Assembly: GCF_002234675.1 (NCBI RefSeq)
Contig: NC_019866.2
Span: 7,297,307 to 7,361,306 of the forward strand
DNA: 64,000 bases
Reading direction: 5' to 3'
Origin: Oryzias latipes
Taxonomy: Eukaryota > Chordata > Actinopteri > Beloniformes > Adrianichthyidae
The notes beneath the pieces are model-generated. The model did not search any database. It was not told the DNA's origin and saw only the letters and a program-made list of their open reading frames with translations. The position numbers and the translations under genes are program-made. Within the stretch, counting starts at the first letter, position 1; every line of letters starts with the position of its first letter. Shown here in pieces: positions 49,611-63,690 of this stretch.

Positions 49611-50667
49611 TCCCTCTGATATTTTTGCGCATCATGAATTTATTGGAAAACAAACATTATTCATACTCATGAAAACTGCAAACTAAAATCATTTTAAGCT
49701 GCCTGCACACTTAGTTTTAACTAAACCAGAGCTAAAAATAAAACTAGGGTTTGTTGAACACCCATTTGTGAAACCTGAAAAAAATCATATCAATGTCTAT
49801 ATTTGCTGACGAAGAAAACAAAGAAGATCCAGCCATGTATGTAAAGACGCAACATTCTCTCCTTTTTTCTATCACCAAATATGTCTACACAGCATCTGAG
49901 TGCATGTTGCTATGTTGCCTTTGGCCATTTTAGGTCAAAAGTGGCTCTGTTATTGAATCATATTTTCCATGATGCAGAGGTTTAATAGTGCTCTAATTAC
50001 TCAGTAAAGAAACAAAAGAGGAAACACACACTCAGCGTCAGAAACATGACGTGAGCTTGATGTCTAGCAAAGTTGAGACTTGTGGCAGATCAGAGTATAA
50101 ATGTTGAGCTTCACTGTGTCATCACTACCACTGAGGCTAACATGGAGAGCGATGTTTCTAGTGTGTTTTGGAAGGAGAGCACAAAGTGCTAATCTTGTTT
50201 TTTTTTAAAATATGGTAAAGGCTTTTTTTGACTCCCCAATCAAAGAACAAAATTCTTATCATCGTTTATGGCAAATGGTTCATCGGATCAGCATCAATCA
50301 CATTCTTGCAAAGATGGAAGATGTGATTGCCTCATGTGCACTGCCCTGTCTTTCCAAGCTGAATGCAAACATGCCAAAAGAGAAATAGTTGCTGGGCTCA
50401 TGTTGGCTTTCGTTCCTCACACACTGACCACAAACAACAGCTCACCGTTTCCTTTTTGCACCAAAGTTGTACATGAACCTATTTAGCTAACCAATCCACA
50501 TTTGCTTTCATTTTTGCAATATAAAATCCTAGGTGATGACCAACATCTGAGTCGATTTCAGAAGAATGAAAAGGATTATTTTTTCAACGAAAAAGGTTCA
50601 ATTTAACCTGATAACTGGAGGTCACGTTATGCTGAGCTCAATGAAACATAAAAATGTGCCTGAAACA

Positions 50668-51230
50668 ACTGAAGCACTAACAGTTTGCATGACTGAATGA
50701 CTGAAATATTTCACACTAGTTGGTTTTAAGGCATAAGTATGCGTGTGAACATTATCTGTTTTGTGTACATGTCGACAGGTGGACATTTTTGCAGCTAGCA
50801 GGTGTGTTTATAACATTTGAGTGTGTGTGTGGACAGGCTCCGCCCCTTTTTTTTTTTTTTTTTTTTTCTACATTTGAACCTTACCATAATGATTAACAAC
50901 CAGTAAACTTGTTGCTTCATGCTGCTTCATGGTCTTATCCCCCTTCCCCTCCTATTATCACCCCCTACCCCCCCTCTCTCTAACGTCGCTCTCTCTTCTT
51001 CCCCTCTTTCCTTTTCCGTCCGGTCCAACACCAAAGATTTTCAGACATGATTGAAATTAATAAAGTTTGGCCTCAATTACAAAAGGGGTTTATTCAGACA
51101 TACCTTTGGTTTGTCTGAAGATTAATAACCCCTCTTGTTAAAGTAAAATATGTCCAACACAAGAGGCCCTCGGCTCTCATCTGTCTGCCCAGCTGTTGGA
51201 CAGGACAAGTTAAAAAAAAAAAAAAAAAAA
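50668..51230 (+). mobile_element. LINE-tail retro-insertion with 18-bp target duplication
   Basis: AAAAATGTGCCTGAAACA occurs at 50650-50667 and again at 51231-51248, directly after a poly(A) run (51212-51235, overlapping the duplication). The right part (AATAAAGTTTGGCCTC, GGGTTTATTCAGACATACC, GCCCAGCTGTTGGACAGGAC) is the familiar 3' end of a fish L1/Tx1-like non-LTR element. A 22-base T tract sits inside (from about 50848). Confidence 0.75.
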
Positions 51231-51546
51231 AAAAATGTGCCTGAAACAGTCTGAATCAGCATCTCACAACAACATTTTCATACCTCAGTTGGAGTAGATT
51301 TCACTGACATTAATGCTTAGAAATGAGGTAAATTGACAAGAAAATTGATATTTAAAGTTGAAATGATAATGGTACTAATTAATATAAATAAGATCATGCT
51401 TAAACATATAAAAAACAGGTTTCTCATAATTTAGATTTTGAAATATTGTTTTATATCAGGCTTGACCATTGTTTGAAGTGGATAAATTCTTATTTTTCGG
51501 GAAATAGTGAGTCATTATAAGGCTTTTAAATTTGAATAATATATTA

Positions 51547-51665
51547 TTACATTGTGTCCTTTGATAGACTGTCCAGGGTGTACCTCGCCTTTGCCTAACT
51601 GTGGCTGGGATAGGCTCCAGCAACCTCAAGATCCCAAAAGGGATTAAGTGGGTTTGGAAAATGAA
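51547..51665 (+). repeat. Widespread teleost repeat tail
   Basis: Contains GACTGTCCAGGGTGTACC, GGCTGGGATAGGCTCCAGC and AAAGGGATTAAGTGG, a block found at the end of many fish interspersed repeats. Family not assigned. Confidence 0.6.
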
Positions 51666-51699
51666 AGGAGGCATTGCGTTGTTTCCAAAATAAAGTTTA

Positions 51700-54640
51700 T
51701 CCCCTCCATTTGTTGCTTAATAGGGCAGACTGCTTAGCATGGATAATTGTAGAATATAATAACCTTAAACAACCTCATGAAATGTGTTCTTTTGTGCAGT
51801 TTGGTTATAATTGAATTGGTAATTAACCCTTTTGCCATCTTAGGCACTTTAACGTTGGGAGTTGGGTCATCTAGACCCACAAGACAGTCCTCTGAACCTT
51901 TTTTCTTCAATGATTTGTGATCTTCACTGGTGTCCATGGATTACATGAAATCTTTCCACCTTTATCCATTTTTTTCTTGGTAGGAAGAACACGTCAAAGT
52001 AAAGGTGGGGTCATCTAAGATAGCACAAGGGTTAATTGGCGCAAATGTTATGGGTAAGACAATGTAGGACTATTAAATAAAAGATAAGACTAGTTTTTGG
52101 TAAGACATAAGAAATATTGTATTTTAGGAACAAAATTTGATGAAATCAAGGAATTATTTCCTTTTTGGAAGTTGAAACTGTATTGAACACAAGCAGCACA
52201 TTTTTCTGAGATGAGCTCAAATGAGATGAGAGATAAAAGCAAGTAAGATCTGGTAGAAAAGAATGAGATAAGAAAATGGTGCACTGTAGAGACATTGTGG
52301 AAGAGAAACAAATGAGGCAAACTCGGCACGATCGCTATTGATATTCTGCGTAATTAGGACGTCTAGCTGCTCACTTAGTTCCATTCCATCCAATTACTCT
52401 CCATCTGTGCAGCAAATCTAAACTGTTTCTGTTGAGCCAAACAACAGAGAACATGTCAGACCACGAGAAACAGACTCATCAGAGTTTCTGCGGCTCTGGG
52501 GTCTGTGTTCTTGCAGGTCGTTTTGGATTACAGGAAGTAGCAATGAGTCACTAATCTTACTTCTTTGTGACTCACACAGTTGAACACAGAAATCTGATCT
52601 GGTTCAAAGAGGCCCCCTGTTGTAAGTGGATCGTTTTTTTTTCAGCATGCGCTTTAAAGGGTTTGTAAGAAAAAGAGATAAGATGGACTTAGATACTTTG
52701 AAGTAATAGGTCCACGTCTTCACTTGTGCTGTCTATTAATGAACCAGTCTAATTTAAACCCAGTTTATTATCTTGCTAAAAGTGCCACACGCATTAGGCA
52801 TCAGTGTTTGGTTTGCAGTGGGTTACATCACCTTTTAAATCACAAGACTTGCTTTTTATACATTTCCATTGGTACATGTCCAGCGTAACAAAAGATTGAA
52901 TTTGGAGGGCTCGCTGGACATTCCACTGACTTCACCAAAATGTGTTTCATATGAGAACAGTTTACGTAACCAGCTGGCATCCCAGAGCTGCGAGTAAAGG
53001 AACCAGAAGATACAGTAGTGGAGACGGCAGCTGCAGCTGGACGGCTCTCCGTGCTCCACCAGCGCTCTCTAACAACTTCACAAAAATGAAAATACTTTAC
53101 ACATAACAAAAATGATGGGGATCCCTGCTTTGGGGAATGTTGCCTCCTTTTGTAGAGTCACAGCTCAGCAATGCTTCTACAATAAACATGTCACTTTTTA
53201 ACCGAAAACGGAACTAAACTTGGATTTTATTCAGAAAAGTGAAGCTTTGATGGGTTCAGAAACATGTTAATGTTACTTTTACTTCCTTAAAACATCCTTA
53301 CACAAATATTTCTGAAAAAGAAAACACATTGACCAAATTTGGATTTGATTTGACAGACGCCCTGAAATTCTGATGATCAAGAACGTGTAATTTAAAGTTT
53401 GAAGTCAATTTATAAAACAAGAGAGAAGTCACTGTTATATTTCAGACACACCAAATGAAAAAATGACTGTTTTTGTCTTCAGAAATGGATCTGAGATGGC
53501 AGATTTATTTTTATAGTATTTTTAGAATAACGATAATAGAATTAGTCTGCAAAGACTTTTTCTGCATCATTGATTTCTTGACAGTTTCAACAGACTTGTT
53601 GATGTTGAAGTAAGGAAAATAGTCTCCATCTACCTCTAGGGGTTGTTGCATGTAATTACATGGGCATTGTATCTTCATCCAGGTTTGCATTGAAAAGATT
53701 GAAATACAATCGTGCTGGTTATAAAAGCCTCTCCGTGTTCCTAAGAACAATCTAATATTGACAGACTGATATTAAAACTACATATACACACTTATTGTAC
53801 TAAAAGATATGAATCCCAGTGTAGATTTATCCTAAAACGAAGTGTTGTGAGTCAAGCATCACAACGCCTGAAAATGAAACAAAGCTGCTTATGAACAAAG
53901 TGCAACCATCATACAAGAGGTAATCGCAGTTGTTTAAGCAGTATCCGCTTTCTACAGTGTCCTGTTAGGGCAAAAATACGAAGAGACATTTTCTGACTGA
54001 TATTAACCCAGGGAAAGAGGACTAATGTCAAAACACATCAATGGTTCAGTACCTCTATTTTAGCAATGTACCCTCTGTAAAATATTTATTTTCTTCCTGG
54101 AACCGACTAATCAGCACAAGACAGTTTTCCGTACCTTTCATAAATGAAGTGTTTCACACAGGAAGACAGAAAGTTTTGGGCTATTTTAAATTAACATTAA
54201 GAAAATAAATACATCAGTTGTGAAGAGAATTAGCAGCATTAAGATAAAAATGTTAAAAATAGAATAAAATTGTGGTGCAAGATCTTTGGGAAAGAAACAA
54301 AGCTCAAATCATGTCTAATTTATGTGCCAAATATTTTATAAAGGGGATTTCTTATTAACTATAACTACTGGGAAAAAATAGCTATAAAAATGATTGGAGA
54401 TAATCACTATAAAAATAACTTTATTGTAAATTGACTGCATAAACATCATTAACAACTCAATAAGTCAATAGACAAAAAGTCACAAAACTGACTATTTAAT
54501 TTATTATTAAAATGTGGTCAAATTTTTTGTTATGGTGAATATCATGAATTACAAGTTTGATCATTTTTTATTATTTGTTCAAAGCATTTTTATAAACTGC
54601 CTCTGCTCTGATGTTGTGTGCCACTGGAAGTACACTTGTT
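51700..54640. other. Intergenic mafk-ints1, right part
   Basis: AT-rich sequence between the divergent mafk and ints1 promoters. Only short unassigned open frames; no RNA gene, repeat or exon was recognised. Confidence 0.55.
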
Positions 54641-54670
54641 TGATGGTCGGTAGTCAGTACAAACTTCCCG

Positions 54671-54684
54671 CCGCTAGATGGCGC
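54671..54684 (+). promoter_or_regulatory. CTCF-like motif at the ints1 promoter
   Basis: CCGCTAGATGGCGC fits the CTCF core CCASYAGRKGGCRS at 13 of 14 positions. It lies just upstream of the ints1 leader and in the same orientation as the pair in mafk intron 1. Confidence 0.45.
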
Positions 54685-54689
54685 TACTT

Positions 54690-55187
54690 GCATTTTTATT
54701 GGTGAACGGTGACTTTAATGAAAGCAGAAGAAGTTACCGCTGCTCGCTCCCCAGTTTATTCCGTCTCCGGTTGAGACGATTATTGTTAAGTTTTATGTAA
54801 AGAGCTTTGTTCAGGTTAGTGATAATTCGTTTCAATAAACAGGATTATATTTATATAACCTTTCGATAAGACAAAAGTTAACACCAGTCACGTTTTTTGC
54901 CACATTCTAAACGGGTAAATGTAGCTAAAGCTGTTATAAGCTACACACTCTACTAGCCTTGTTTTGATTAGCCGCTCGCGTTTGGTGTACTGTGTACTAG
55001 TAGTACGGATGTAACAAGCAGCATTTTTTGAACTAAAAAAACGGAGTATGTCTATGCTACTGCCACATTTAATATGCCAAACAATGCATAATTTGCTTTA
55101 TTTGCAGGATTATTTTTTTTTTGCCAAAGAAAGAATGATAATCTGTTCATCCTGTCGTGGATAACTTGATGATTTTGATCAGAGAAG
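54690..55187 (+). promoter_or_regulatory. ints1 promoter and 5' leader
   Basis: An inverted CCAAT box (ATTGG, around 54700) precedes a probable non-coding exon ending at 54814 (TTCAG|GTTAGT). The next exon begins after TTTGCAG at 55107. Two upstream ATGs (55135, a short closed frame, and 55168, out of frame and overlapping) precede the main ATG at 55188. Exon 1 borders are inferred from splice signals only. Confidence 0.5.
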
Positions 55188-58100
55188 ATGAATCGCCCAA
55201 AACCAACAACTCTGCGGCGCCCAAGCGCTGCCAAATCATCGGGTATGATCAGCGGGAAAACACGAAGTATTGTTTTTGTAACGTAGCATCTATATAGCTA
55301 AAATGTGACATTTGACTGTCTCAGGTCATCCTCCACCTGGAGATTTTATTGCTTTGGGCTCAAAGAGCCAAGGTGTTGAGCCCAAAGCCCCCGCTGTTCT
55401 CCTGAAGCCAGCTTCATCAGGAATACCTACAGACCGGAAGAGAGAAGCCGCCTCCACCTTACCCTCTTCCTCGGGTCTGTCCACCCTCACCAAACGACCC
55501 AAATTGTCCACCACCCCTCCTGTGAGTGCACTTAGCCGCTTTGCTGATGTGGCTGCGGTAGACAAGAGGGCTATATCGCCTTCAATAAAAGAGCCATCAG
55601 TGGTACCAATTGAAGGTAAATTAACCATTTACTTTATGGTACTGAAAGATGTTTTGAAAACCCACTCCAATGATGTTTTTGCTGTTTTTATCATGATCTT
55701 GTGGTGATTTTCTGATGATGGAGGACATATATTAAAAAAGAAAGCTCAAAATTGCATTTCTGAGTATTTCTGTACTCAAAATGTTGTGAATCAAGAGTAG
55801 ATGAAAAATGCTGCTCGAAAGAGAGCTTATTTCTGACAGAAGGTACACTGGCCACTTGCCATTCTGACTTATCCAGTCATACACAACTAGATCCACGTAC
55901 GTTCGTTTTTCTCCTCTGAGCTGGCATCTGGCTCAAAACTGTGCAGCAGGATAGCTGCAAGATTGCTCATCATTTTTGTTGCACCAGTAATGTGAGGTTG
56001 GGGGTGTGAGGGGCTGTAAGCTAGCAAGCGAACGTGTAAACAGAGAGCTGTCAGTAACGAAGAAGGGAAGAGGAGGCAGGTTACTTAACGCCAACGGTCC
56101 CACCCACCACTCATAGGTGAATTTCTAATAAGCTCCTGAGCTCCTGGGAACGCTTTTAAAATAGCTTAAAAGATGATCGGAGTGGGTCTTTATGACATGC
56201 AAACTGTCAATAAAACAGTTAATGGCAGATGTAAAAGTATAATAACCTCTCTTTGTTTGGACAGTGTCCCCAGCTCTTCTTCTGGATGAGATTGAAGCTT
56301 CAGAGTCTGAAGGAAATGACGATCGCATTGAGGGGTTACTTTGTGGAGCAGTGAAACAGCTAAAGTTGAACAGAGCCAAACCTGACACAACGCTGTACCT
56401 CAGTTTGATGTTTCTGGCTAAAATCAAGCCAAATGTCTTTGCCACCGAAGGGATCATTGAGGTAAGACTCTCAGATGCATGTTTAACACCTACACAAATG
56501 TTGTCATTAAATGCTTTTGTCTAACCTGTTCCTTTCGGCTTTAGGCTTTGTGCAGCCTCCTGCGTCGGGACGCTTCAATCAATTTCAAGGCAAAAGGCAA
56601 CAGCCTGGTTTCTGTGTTAGCTTGCAATCTGCTCATGGCAGCATATGAGGAAGATGAAAACTGGCCAGAGATCTTTGTCAAAGTGAGAATGTTAATGCAG
56701 GGCAGCCTGACTATTCATATTTCATTCTTCAAGCTTTTTTTTCTGTCATTTATGATTTTTTTTTTTGTTTTGTTCTAAATTTAAATGTGATTTTTTTTTT
56801 TTTTAGGTTTACATTGAGGACTCACTGGGGGAACGAATCTGGGTCGATAGCTCTCACTGTAAGAATTTTGTCGACAACATCCAGACTGCTTTTGGCACCA
56901 AGATGCCTCCAAAGAGTATGCTGCTGCAGGCTGATACCGGCCGCACAGCGGGGGATCTCAGTGCAGGTAGAGTTGAAAAGGTTGCTAATTCCTTGAGAGT
57001 TTGGATGCCAAAAAGCACATTTTTATTTATGGATTTATTGTGGCTGTTCTAGGTAGCAGCCCTCATCCGTCCACCCCAGACGAAGATGACAGTCAGACTG
57101 AGTTGCTAATAGCAGAAGAGAAGCTCAGTCCTGAAGATGAGGGACAAATTATGCCAAGGTATGAGTAGATAGATTTTTACTTTCGTTAACTGGGGTAAAT
57201 TATGTTAAAGGATTCTTTGTACTAAAAATAATTGGTGGGAAATTTTGTGGTTTTTTTTTGTAACCTTGTAGATATGAAGAACTGTCAGAAAGTGTGGAGG
57301 ATTATGTCCTTGACGTCCTGAGGGATCAGTTGAACCGCCGACAGCCGATGGACAACGTTTCCCGAAATCTGCTGCGGCTTCTCACAGCCGCATGCGGCTA
57401 CAAAGAGACCCGACTCATGGCAGTGCAGAGGCTGGAGATGTGGCTCCAGAACCCAAAGGTGAGAGTTTTGATGAAGAACGGGATAAAAGCAGCACATAAA
57501 ACTGTATCTGATTTAATACGAACAATAGTAACTGATAATCTATACCTAAAACATGCAAGTAGAAGATAAAGTGTACATAGTCTATATGGGCTCAACAAAT
57601 AAAAAATGAATCGATTTTTGAAACAATTTCTGATTTTGTCATTTTGTGTGCGCACAGCTCACTCGACCTGCTCAGGACCTCCTCATGTCCTTGTGCATGA
57701 ACTGCAACACCCACGGAGCAGATGACATGGAGGTGATCTCTAACCTAATCAAGATCAGACTTAAACCTAAAGTCCTCCTCAACCACTACATGCTGTGTGT
57801 CAGGTTTGTGGAGTCCGCTTTCTGTGTTTGTTTGTTTGTTCCTCTGTCTTGTTCAGCCACTGACTCATGTGTTCTAATGTTATTCTCCAGGGAGCTGCTG
57901 AATGCTCACAGAGACAACCTGGCCACCATGGTGAAGCTGGTGATATTTAATGAGCTGTCTAACGCCAGGAATCCCAACAACATGCAGGTCCTGCACACCG
58001 TGCTGCAGCACAGCCCAGAGCAGGCACCAAAGGTCAGACTCAACCCTGAATGTAGCTGATGTGTTGTTTACACTTTCTTTTTTACCCCACATAACATCTT

Positions 58101-61100
58101 TACTTCTATATTGTTGCATCTGCAGTTCCTGGCCATGGTTTTCCAGGATTTGCTGACTAATAAGGATGATTACCTCCGAGCTTCCAGAGCTTTGTTGAGA
58201 GAGATCATCAAGCAGACCAAGCATGAGATCAACTTCCAGTCGTTCTGTTTTGGTTTGATGCAGGAGAGAAAAGAGCCCAGCTATGCTGACATGGAATTTA
58301 AAGTAAATCAGGGAAACGTCTTAAGTCCTAACACCTTTAATGGGTTTTTAGTTTAAGCTGCTTTACATTACGTTTTCTTTTAGGAGCGCTTTGTGATCCA
58401 GGTGACAGATTTACTCACCGTCTCCATGATGTTGGGCATCACTGCTCAAGTCAAGGAAGCGGGCATTGCGTGGGACAAAGGAGAGAAAAAGAGTACGTGT
58501 TTACTCCAAATATAAAAGTTTTCTCCGTGTTTCTTTGGATTGGTTAAAGGTGTGTGGTTTGTCGCAGATCTGGAAGTACTGAGGTCTTTCCAAAATCAGA
58601 TTGCTGCCATCCAGAGAGATGCTGTGTGGTGGCTTCACACGGTGGTTCCTACCATCAGCAAAGTCAGCCCTAAAGACTACATTCACTGGTGAGTGCTCAG
58701 TGTCTTATGCATTTACCCTCACAAGTCTTTGTCATTTTAATAGCTTCTTTTTCACAGCCTTCATAAAGTCCTCTTCACTGAGCAGCCTGAGACGTACTAT
58801 AAGTGGGACAACTGGCCTCCAGAGAGTGACAGAAAGTGAGTCTCCTTCAAATATTTACCTGTTGTTTATTTCTGTTAGTGGATCAAAAGCTTTTTCTGCT
58901 TCAGTTTCTTCCTCCGCCTCTGCTCCGAGGTTCCTCTGCTGGAGGACACGCTGATGCGCATCCTGGTCATCGGGCTCTCTCGGGATTTGCCCCTGGGCCC
59001 GGCGGATGCCATGGAGCTGGCGGATCACCTGGTCAAGAGAGCCGCCGGAGTCCACTCTGACGGTGCATTCAGATCCCCTTTAGCTGTTACCGGTCACTAT
59101 CGCAGCTTTCAAAATATTTATTCAACCCTCTGATAGTTTGGACGTTTCATAAACATCCACGCTTCAGTGTAATGATCTGTCGAGAGACGGTGCTTATTAG
59201 CGTTTTATCTGGGCATGCTAGTGAAGCGATGCCGGGAAAGTGGTTGGAAATGAAATATGGTTTGTCTGGTTTCCCATTAAACAGATCTCGAGGTCCTGAG
59301 AGTGGAGAGGATCCAGCTCATTGATGCGGTGCTTAATCTGTGTACATACCACCACCCAGAGAACATTCAGCTTCCAGTGGGGTATGTTAGCGGCCTTTCC
59401 TGCTTTTCAAACAAGCTGATTGGTCATACAGACAGAAATAACAAATGGCTCATATTGTTTAAGGTACCAACCACCTAACTTGGCCATATCCACCCTCTAC
59501 TGGAAAGCATGGCTCCTTTTGCTTGTGGTTGCTGCCTTTAATCCTCAGAAAATAGGTACACTTCACGTTTGTTCTCACAGAAACTTTATCATCTATTATT
59601 TGTCATGTTTTAACCTTCTTTTCTTCAAGGTTTGGCTGCCTGGGATGGTTATCCTACTTTAAAAATGCTGATGGAAATGGTTATGACAAAGTAAGCTGAT
59701 GATTGAAAGGGAAGTGTAGTTTTAGAATGTTAACGCCTACGGAAACAGATGTTTTCTTGTCTTCTTAGTAACTATACATACCCTCCTTGCACCATTACTG
59801 ATGAAGATACCAAGACAGAGATGATCAACAGGGAGCTGCAGATTTCCCAGAGAGAGAAACAAGAGATTTTGGCTTTTGAGAGCCACTTGGCAGCTGCTTC
59901 TACCAAACAGACCATCACGGAGAGCAACAGTCTGCTGCTGTCTCAGCTGACCAGTCTGGATCCACAGTAAGACGCAGGGAGACGTAAACACAAGATAAAA
60001 CTAAATACACTCTCTCCCTGTTTTGTTTTGCTTATTTAAAGTTTTGTTTTCGTCCAGGGGTCCTCCTCGTCGGCCTCCTCCTCAGATCCAGGAGCAGGTC
60101 AAAAGCCTGAACCAGTCTTTGCGTCTGGGTCACCTCCTTTGCCGCAGTCGCAACCCCGACTTTCTCCTTAACATCATTCAGAGACAGGTGATGGCCTTGA
60201 ACGCATCACTTTCACCGTTTCACAGACGCTTCAATCAAATCAAACTTTATTTACGAAACACTTTTCATACAAATGTAACGCACAGTGCTTCACTGGCTTA
60301 ACACAATTCTAAAATGAAATGATAAAATACACAGAATGGCCTCAACCCCCCACCACTCACCCCACATAAAGAGACATGAAATGACATGAAAAAAACTCAA
60401 ATTTATAAATAGAAATAGGGCTGTTTCCGTTTATCTCTGTGGCATTTTAAAACATTCTTAATATATGTCCTTCATCAGAAAAATTCTGTTAAAAACATAA
60501 TGTCATAAAAATGGACACGTACATGTTTGTTGCATGTTTTTTTTCTACTTAAAAAATATATATTTACTGAGCTTACTTTAAAATTCTTGAGGAATCCTCA
60601 CATTGTAAGCTACAAGTCTTAAAAAAGAATCTGTTCATTTCTCTGTTTGTCTGAAATCCTACTTTTATTTTGACAGGCCTCTTCTCAGTCCATGCCGTGG
60701 CTGGCTGACTTGGTGCAGTCCAGTGAGGGGTCCCTGGATGTGCTGCCAGTGCAGTGCCTGTGTGAGTTTCTGCTCCACGATGCCGCAGACGACGGCTTTC
60801 CAGAAGACGATGAGGAAGGCGAGAGCAAGGAGCAAAAGGCCAAAAAAAGACAGGTGTGTTAAAAAAAGTTCAGAGTTCAAGCCGGAGGTTGCTCATGTCC
60901 ACATGTAATCCTGTTTTGTCGTGTGCGTTTCTGATAGAGACAACAGAAGCAAAGGCAGCTCCTTGGACGGCTGCAGGATCTTCTGTTGGGGTCAAAGGCA
61001 GATGAGCAGACGACATGCGAAGTTCTGGATTACTTCCTGCGCCGCCTCAGTTCTTCTCAGGTGGCTTCAAGGGTTCTTGCGATGAAGGTAATGCATTAAA

Positions 61101-63658
61101 AGCAACAGCAAAATCATTTTGTTTTGGCGGCACATACAAGTTTTTGTGATTTTTTTTTTTTTTTTTTATTTTATTTTTTTTTTTTTCTGTAGGGTTTGGC
61201 TTTGGTTTTGAGCGAAGGTGGCTTGAAAGATGGCGAGGAGAGAGATCAGCCCATGGAGGAAGATTCCGCAGATGCAGAACTTTTACCAGGATACCAGTGG
61301 CTCCTGCAGGACCTCCCAAAGCTGCCTTTATTTGACAGCGTCAGAGGCATGACGTCCACTGCCCTGCAGCAGGTTAGCTCACCTCATCAGTGACATGTGC
61401 ATCTCAAGCTGCTATAATTAAATGTCTGCTTGCTCTGTTAAAGGCTATCCACATGGAAACAGATCCACTGACAATCAGTGCCTACCTCATCTACCTCTCC
61501 CAGAATGCACCAGTGGAGGAGCAGGCTGCTCATAATGACCTGGCGCTGGTAATTTTGCTCATCTTTTCAGTTTTTGTTTGTGTAACCAGCTTTGTTCACA
61601 GTGTTCATCTTCTTGTCTGGCTGTAGGACATCGCTCGGCTCATAGTGGAGCGATCCACCATCATGAACAGCCTGTTTCCCAAACACTTAGGCAGACCGGA
61701 GGCGGATGCCGTCCTGTCTGCGTTCCTCAACATCTTTTCTGCCTACATCAGGAGGATGAGGAAAACCAAAGAGGGCGAGGATCTGTACAGCTGGGTGAGC
61801 ACTGGACACAGAACAGAACAGAGGCTGTTTTTGTTTTGCATAGCAATGAATTACTGTATTTTAAACTTTTTTCAGTCAGAGTCTCAGGACCAAGTGTTTC
61901 TGCGCTGGACTACAGGAGAGACTGCCACCATGCACATTCTTGTTGTCCATGCCATGGTCATCCTATTGACTCTAGGACCACCTAAAGGTAGCTCTACTAA
62001 CCATCAGATAGTATTAAAGGAGCCATAGAAACATGTTAAGGGTTTTTTTCTTTTCTAACAGGCGAAAGTGACTTCCACTCTCTTTTGGACATTTGGTTTC
62101 CTGATAAAAAACCGCTGCCCACTGCTTTCCTGGTCGACACCTCAGAAGAGGCCCTTCTTCTACCTGACTGGTTGAAACTGAGGATGATCCGTTCAGAAGT
62201 TTCTCGTCTGGTTGATGCCGGTACAGCTTCATTCAGATTAAAGTATTAGCTAGAATAAAACAAATCCTAATGCTTTTTATCGTCTTGTTTTGTAGCTTTG
62301 CAAGACCTGGAGCCTCAGCAGCTGCTTCTGTTTGTTCAGTCGTTTGGCATCCCGGTCTCCAGCATGAGTAAACTCCTGCAGTACCTGGATCAGGCTGTTT
62401 CTCACGATCCACAGTCGCTGGAGCAGAACATCATGGACAAACGTACAATTTCCCTGCAAAAACTTTCTATGGAATCTATTTAAAATTTTTATTCTTGACC
62501 GTTCGGGGTTTTTCCTCCTAACAGATTATATGGCTCATTTGGTTGAGGTGCAACATGAGCGAGGCGCCACAGGGGGGCACACTTTCCATCATTTGCTGAG
62601 TTCTTCTCTTCCTGCTCGCAGAGGTCAGCCCATTAAATGCTTTTTATTTGCAGTTTGAGCCTTTATTAAGCCAAAATCTCATAATACTGTGATTTTTTTA
62701 TTCACCTAATTAACTATTTCTGTTCAAATACAGATTCCTCTGACACCAATAAGGCTAAAATTACAGTGGAAACCCCCCACAGCTCTGTGAAGATGAGGGC
62801 TGCCAGTCAGCTTCCTATAGTCGGACCTGATGATGATCTTACTGGATTGTTGCTTCAGGTAATTTTTTGTGTTTTTTTTTCTTTTTCTCTTTGTTAAAAT
62901 CCTACAAAAAGGTTTTACTAGTTCAGGCTTCTGTCAAAATGTCTTTTTTTTTTCGTCCCTAGATTTTCCCCATAAAGGTGGACCCTCGCTGGCTCGGCCC
63001 TCCTGCCAGTCAGCTCTCCCTGGCTCTGCAGCAAGCTTTGGCGAAAGAGCTGATGCGAGCCAAGCAAGGCCATGTCCAGCAGGGTGGGCTGGTTTTCCGT
63101 CTGCTGCAGGCCATCGCGGCGCTGCTCACGTCCGCCCACGCCGCACCCATCGTCATGTCAATGCACCACAGCCACGCCCTGTCCTGCCCACTGATGCGCC
63201 AACTTCACCTCTACCAGGTGAAGCATATTAGAAGCACGAGTCTCTCTGCTGCCTCATAGGTCTTTCTTAAATGTCACCTTATGGTTGTGCTTGGATTTTA
63301 GCGCCTGGTGTCTCAGGACATTGCTTTCTCTTCGCTGTTCCTCAAAGTCACTGTGGAGATGTTGATCTGGTTAGACAATCCCACAGTAGAGCCAGGCCCT
63401 CTGAAGAGTCTGCTCAAGTCTTTTGTCAGCCAGAGCTCTCACACACACAGGCTTAACGATGGTGAGCACCCGGACTTTTAATATTTGGATCATTGCTTGT
63501 TTCTGGCTGAGACACAGGAATTTGCTCTGCAGTGCGCACAGGTTTCCTCCACCTGGCTGAAGCTCTTGCGTATCGGAGAGACGCCGAAGTTCCTCTGAGA
63601 GCCGTCATAGTCATGCTGAAAGCAGGAGAGAGATGCAACGCAGAAGCTGAGCTCGTTG
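55188..63658 (+). CDS. ints1: Integrator complex subunit 1 (3' partial)
   Basis: Thirty-two coding exons, all GT/AG and in register, give the first ~1535 residues (human ~2190); the rest lies beyond the window. Exons: 55188-55242, 55325-55615, 56265-56461, 56545-56682, 56807-56966, 57053-57158, 57272-57458, 57658-57803, 57891-58032, 58126-58302, 58384-58492, 58568-58688, 58758-58835, 58905-59062, 59285-59381, 59464-59555, 59630-59690, 59769-59966, 60058-60187, 60677-60853, 60938-61087, 61193-61372, 61444-61548, 61627-61794, 61876-61987, 62062-62220, 62296-62442, 62525-62623, 62734-62858, 62963-63217, 63302-63461, 63533-63658. INTS1 is the nuclear scaffold of Integrator, which cleaves snRNA 3' ends and attenuates RNA polymerase II transcription. 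The disordered N-terminus starts MNRPKPTTLRRPSAAK and has a basic KRPKL (75-79). Alpha-helical repeats follow. A KAKKRQRQQKQRQ basic stretch lies near residues 935-948. Confidence 0.97.
55658..56192 (-). mobile_element. MITE-like repeat family A, copy 8
   Basis: Ends ACCCACTCCAATGATG and ATCGGAGTGGGTCTTT, reversed relative to copy 2, with the internal GGATAGCTGCAAGATTGCTC block. It starts 42 bases after the donor of the second ints1 coding exon. Confidence 0.75.
60233..60330. repeat. Common teleost dispersed repeat fragment
   Basis: CAATCAAATCAAACTTTATTT followed by CACTTTTCATACAAATG and CACAGTGCTTCACTGG. Same family as 19745-19910, inside an ints1 intron. Confidence 0.55.
61150..61188 (+). 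repeat. Extended poly-T tract before an ints1 acceptor
   Basis: About 39 bases of T broken by only two A, ending in TTCTGTAG and the exon at 61193. It acts as an exceptionally long polypyrimidine tract. Confidence 0.8.
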
Positions 63659-63690
63659 GTAAAGGTATTAAAGCCGTTCTGAAGAGTTAC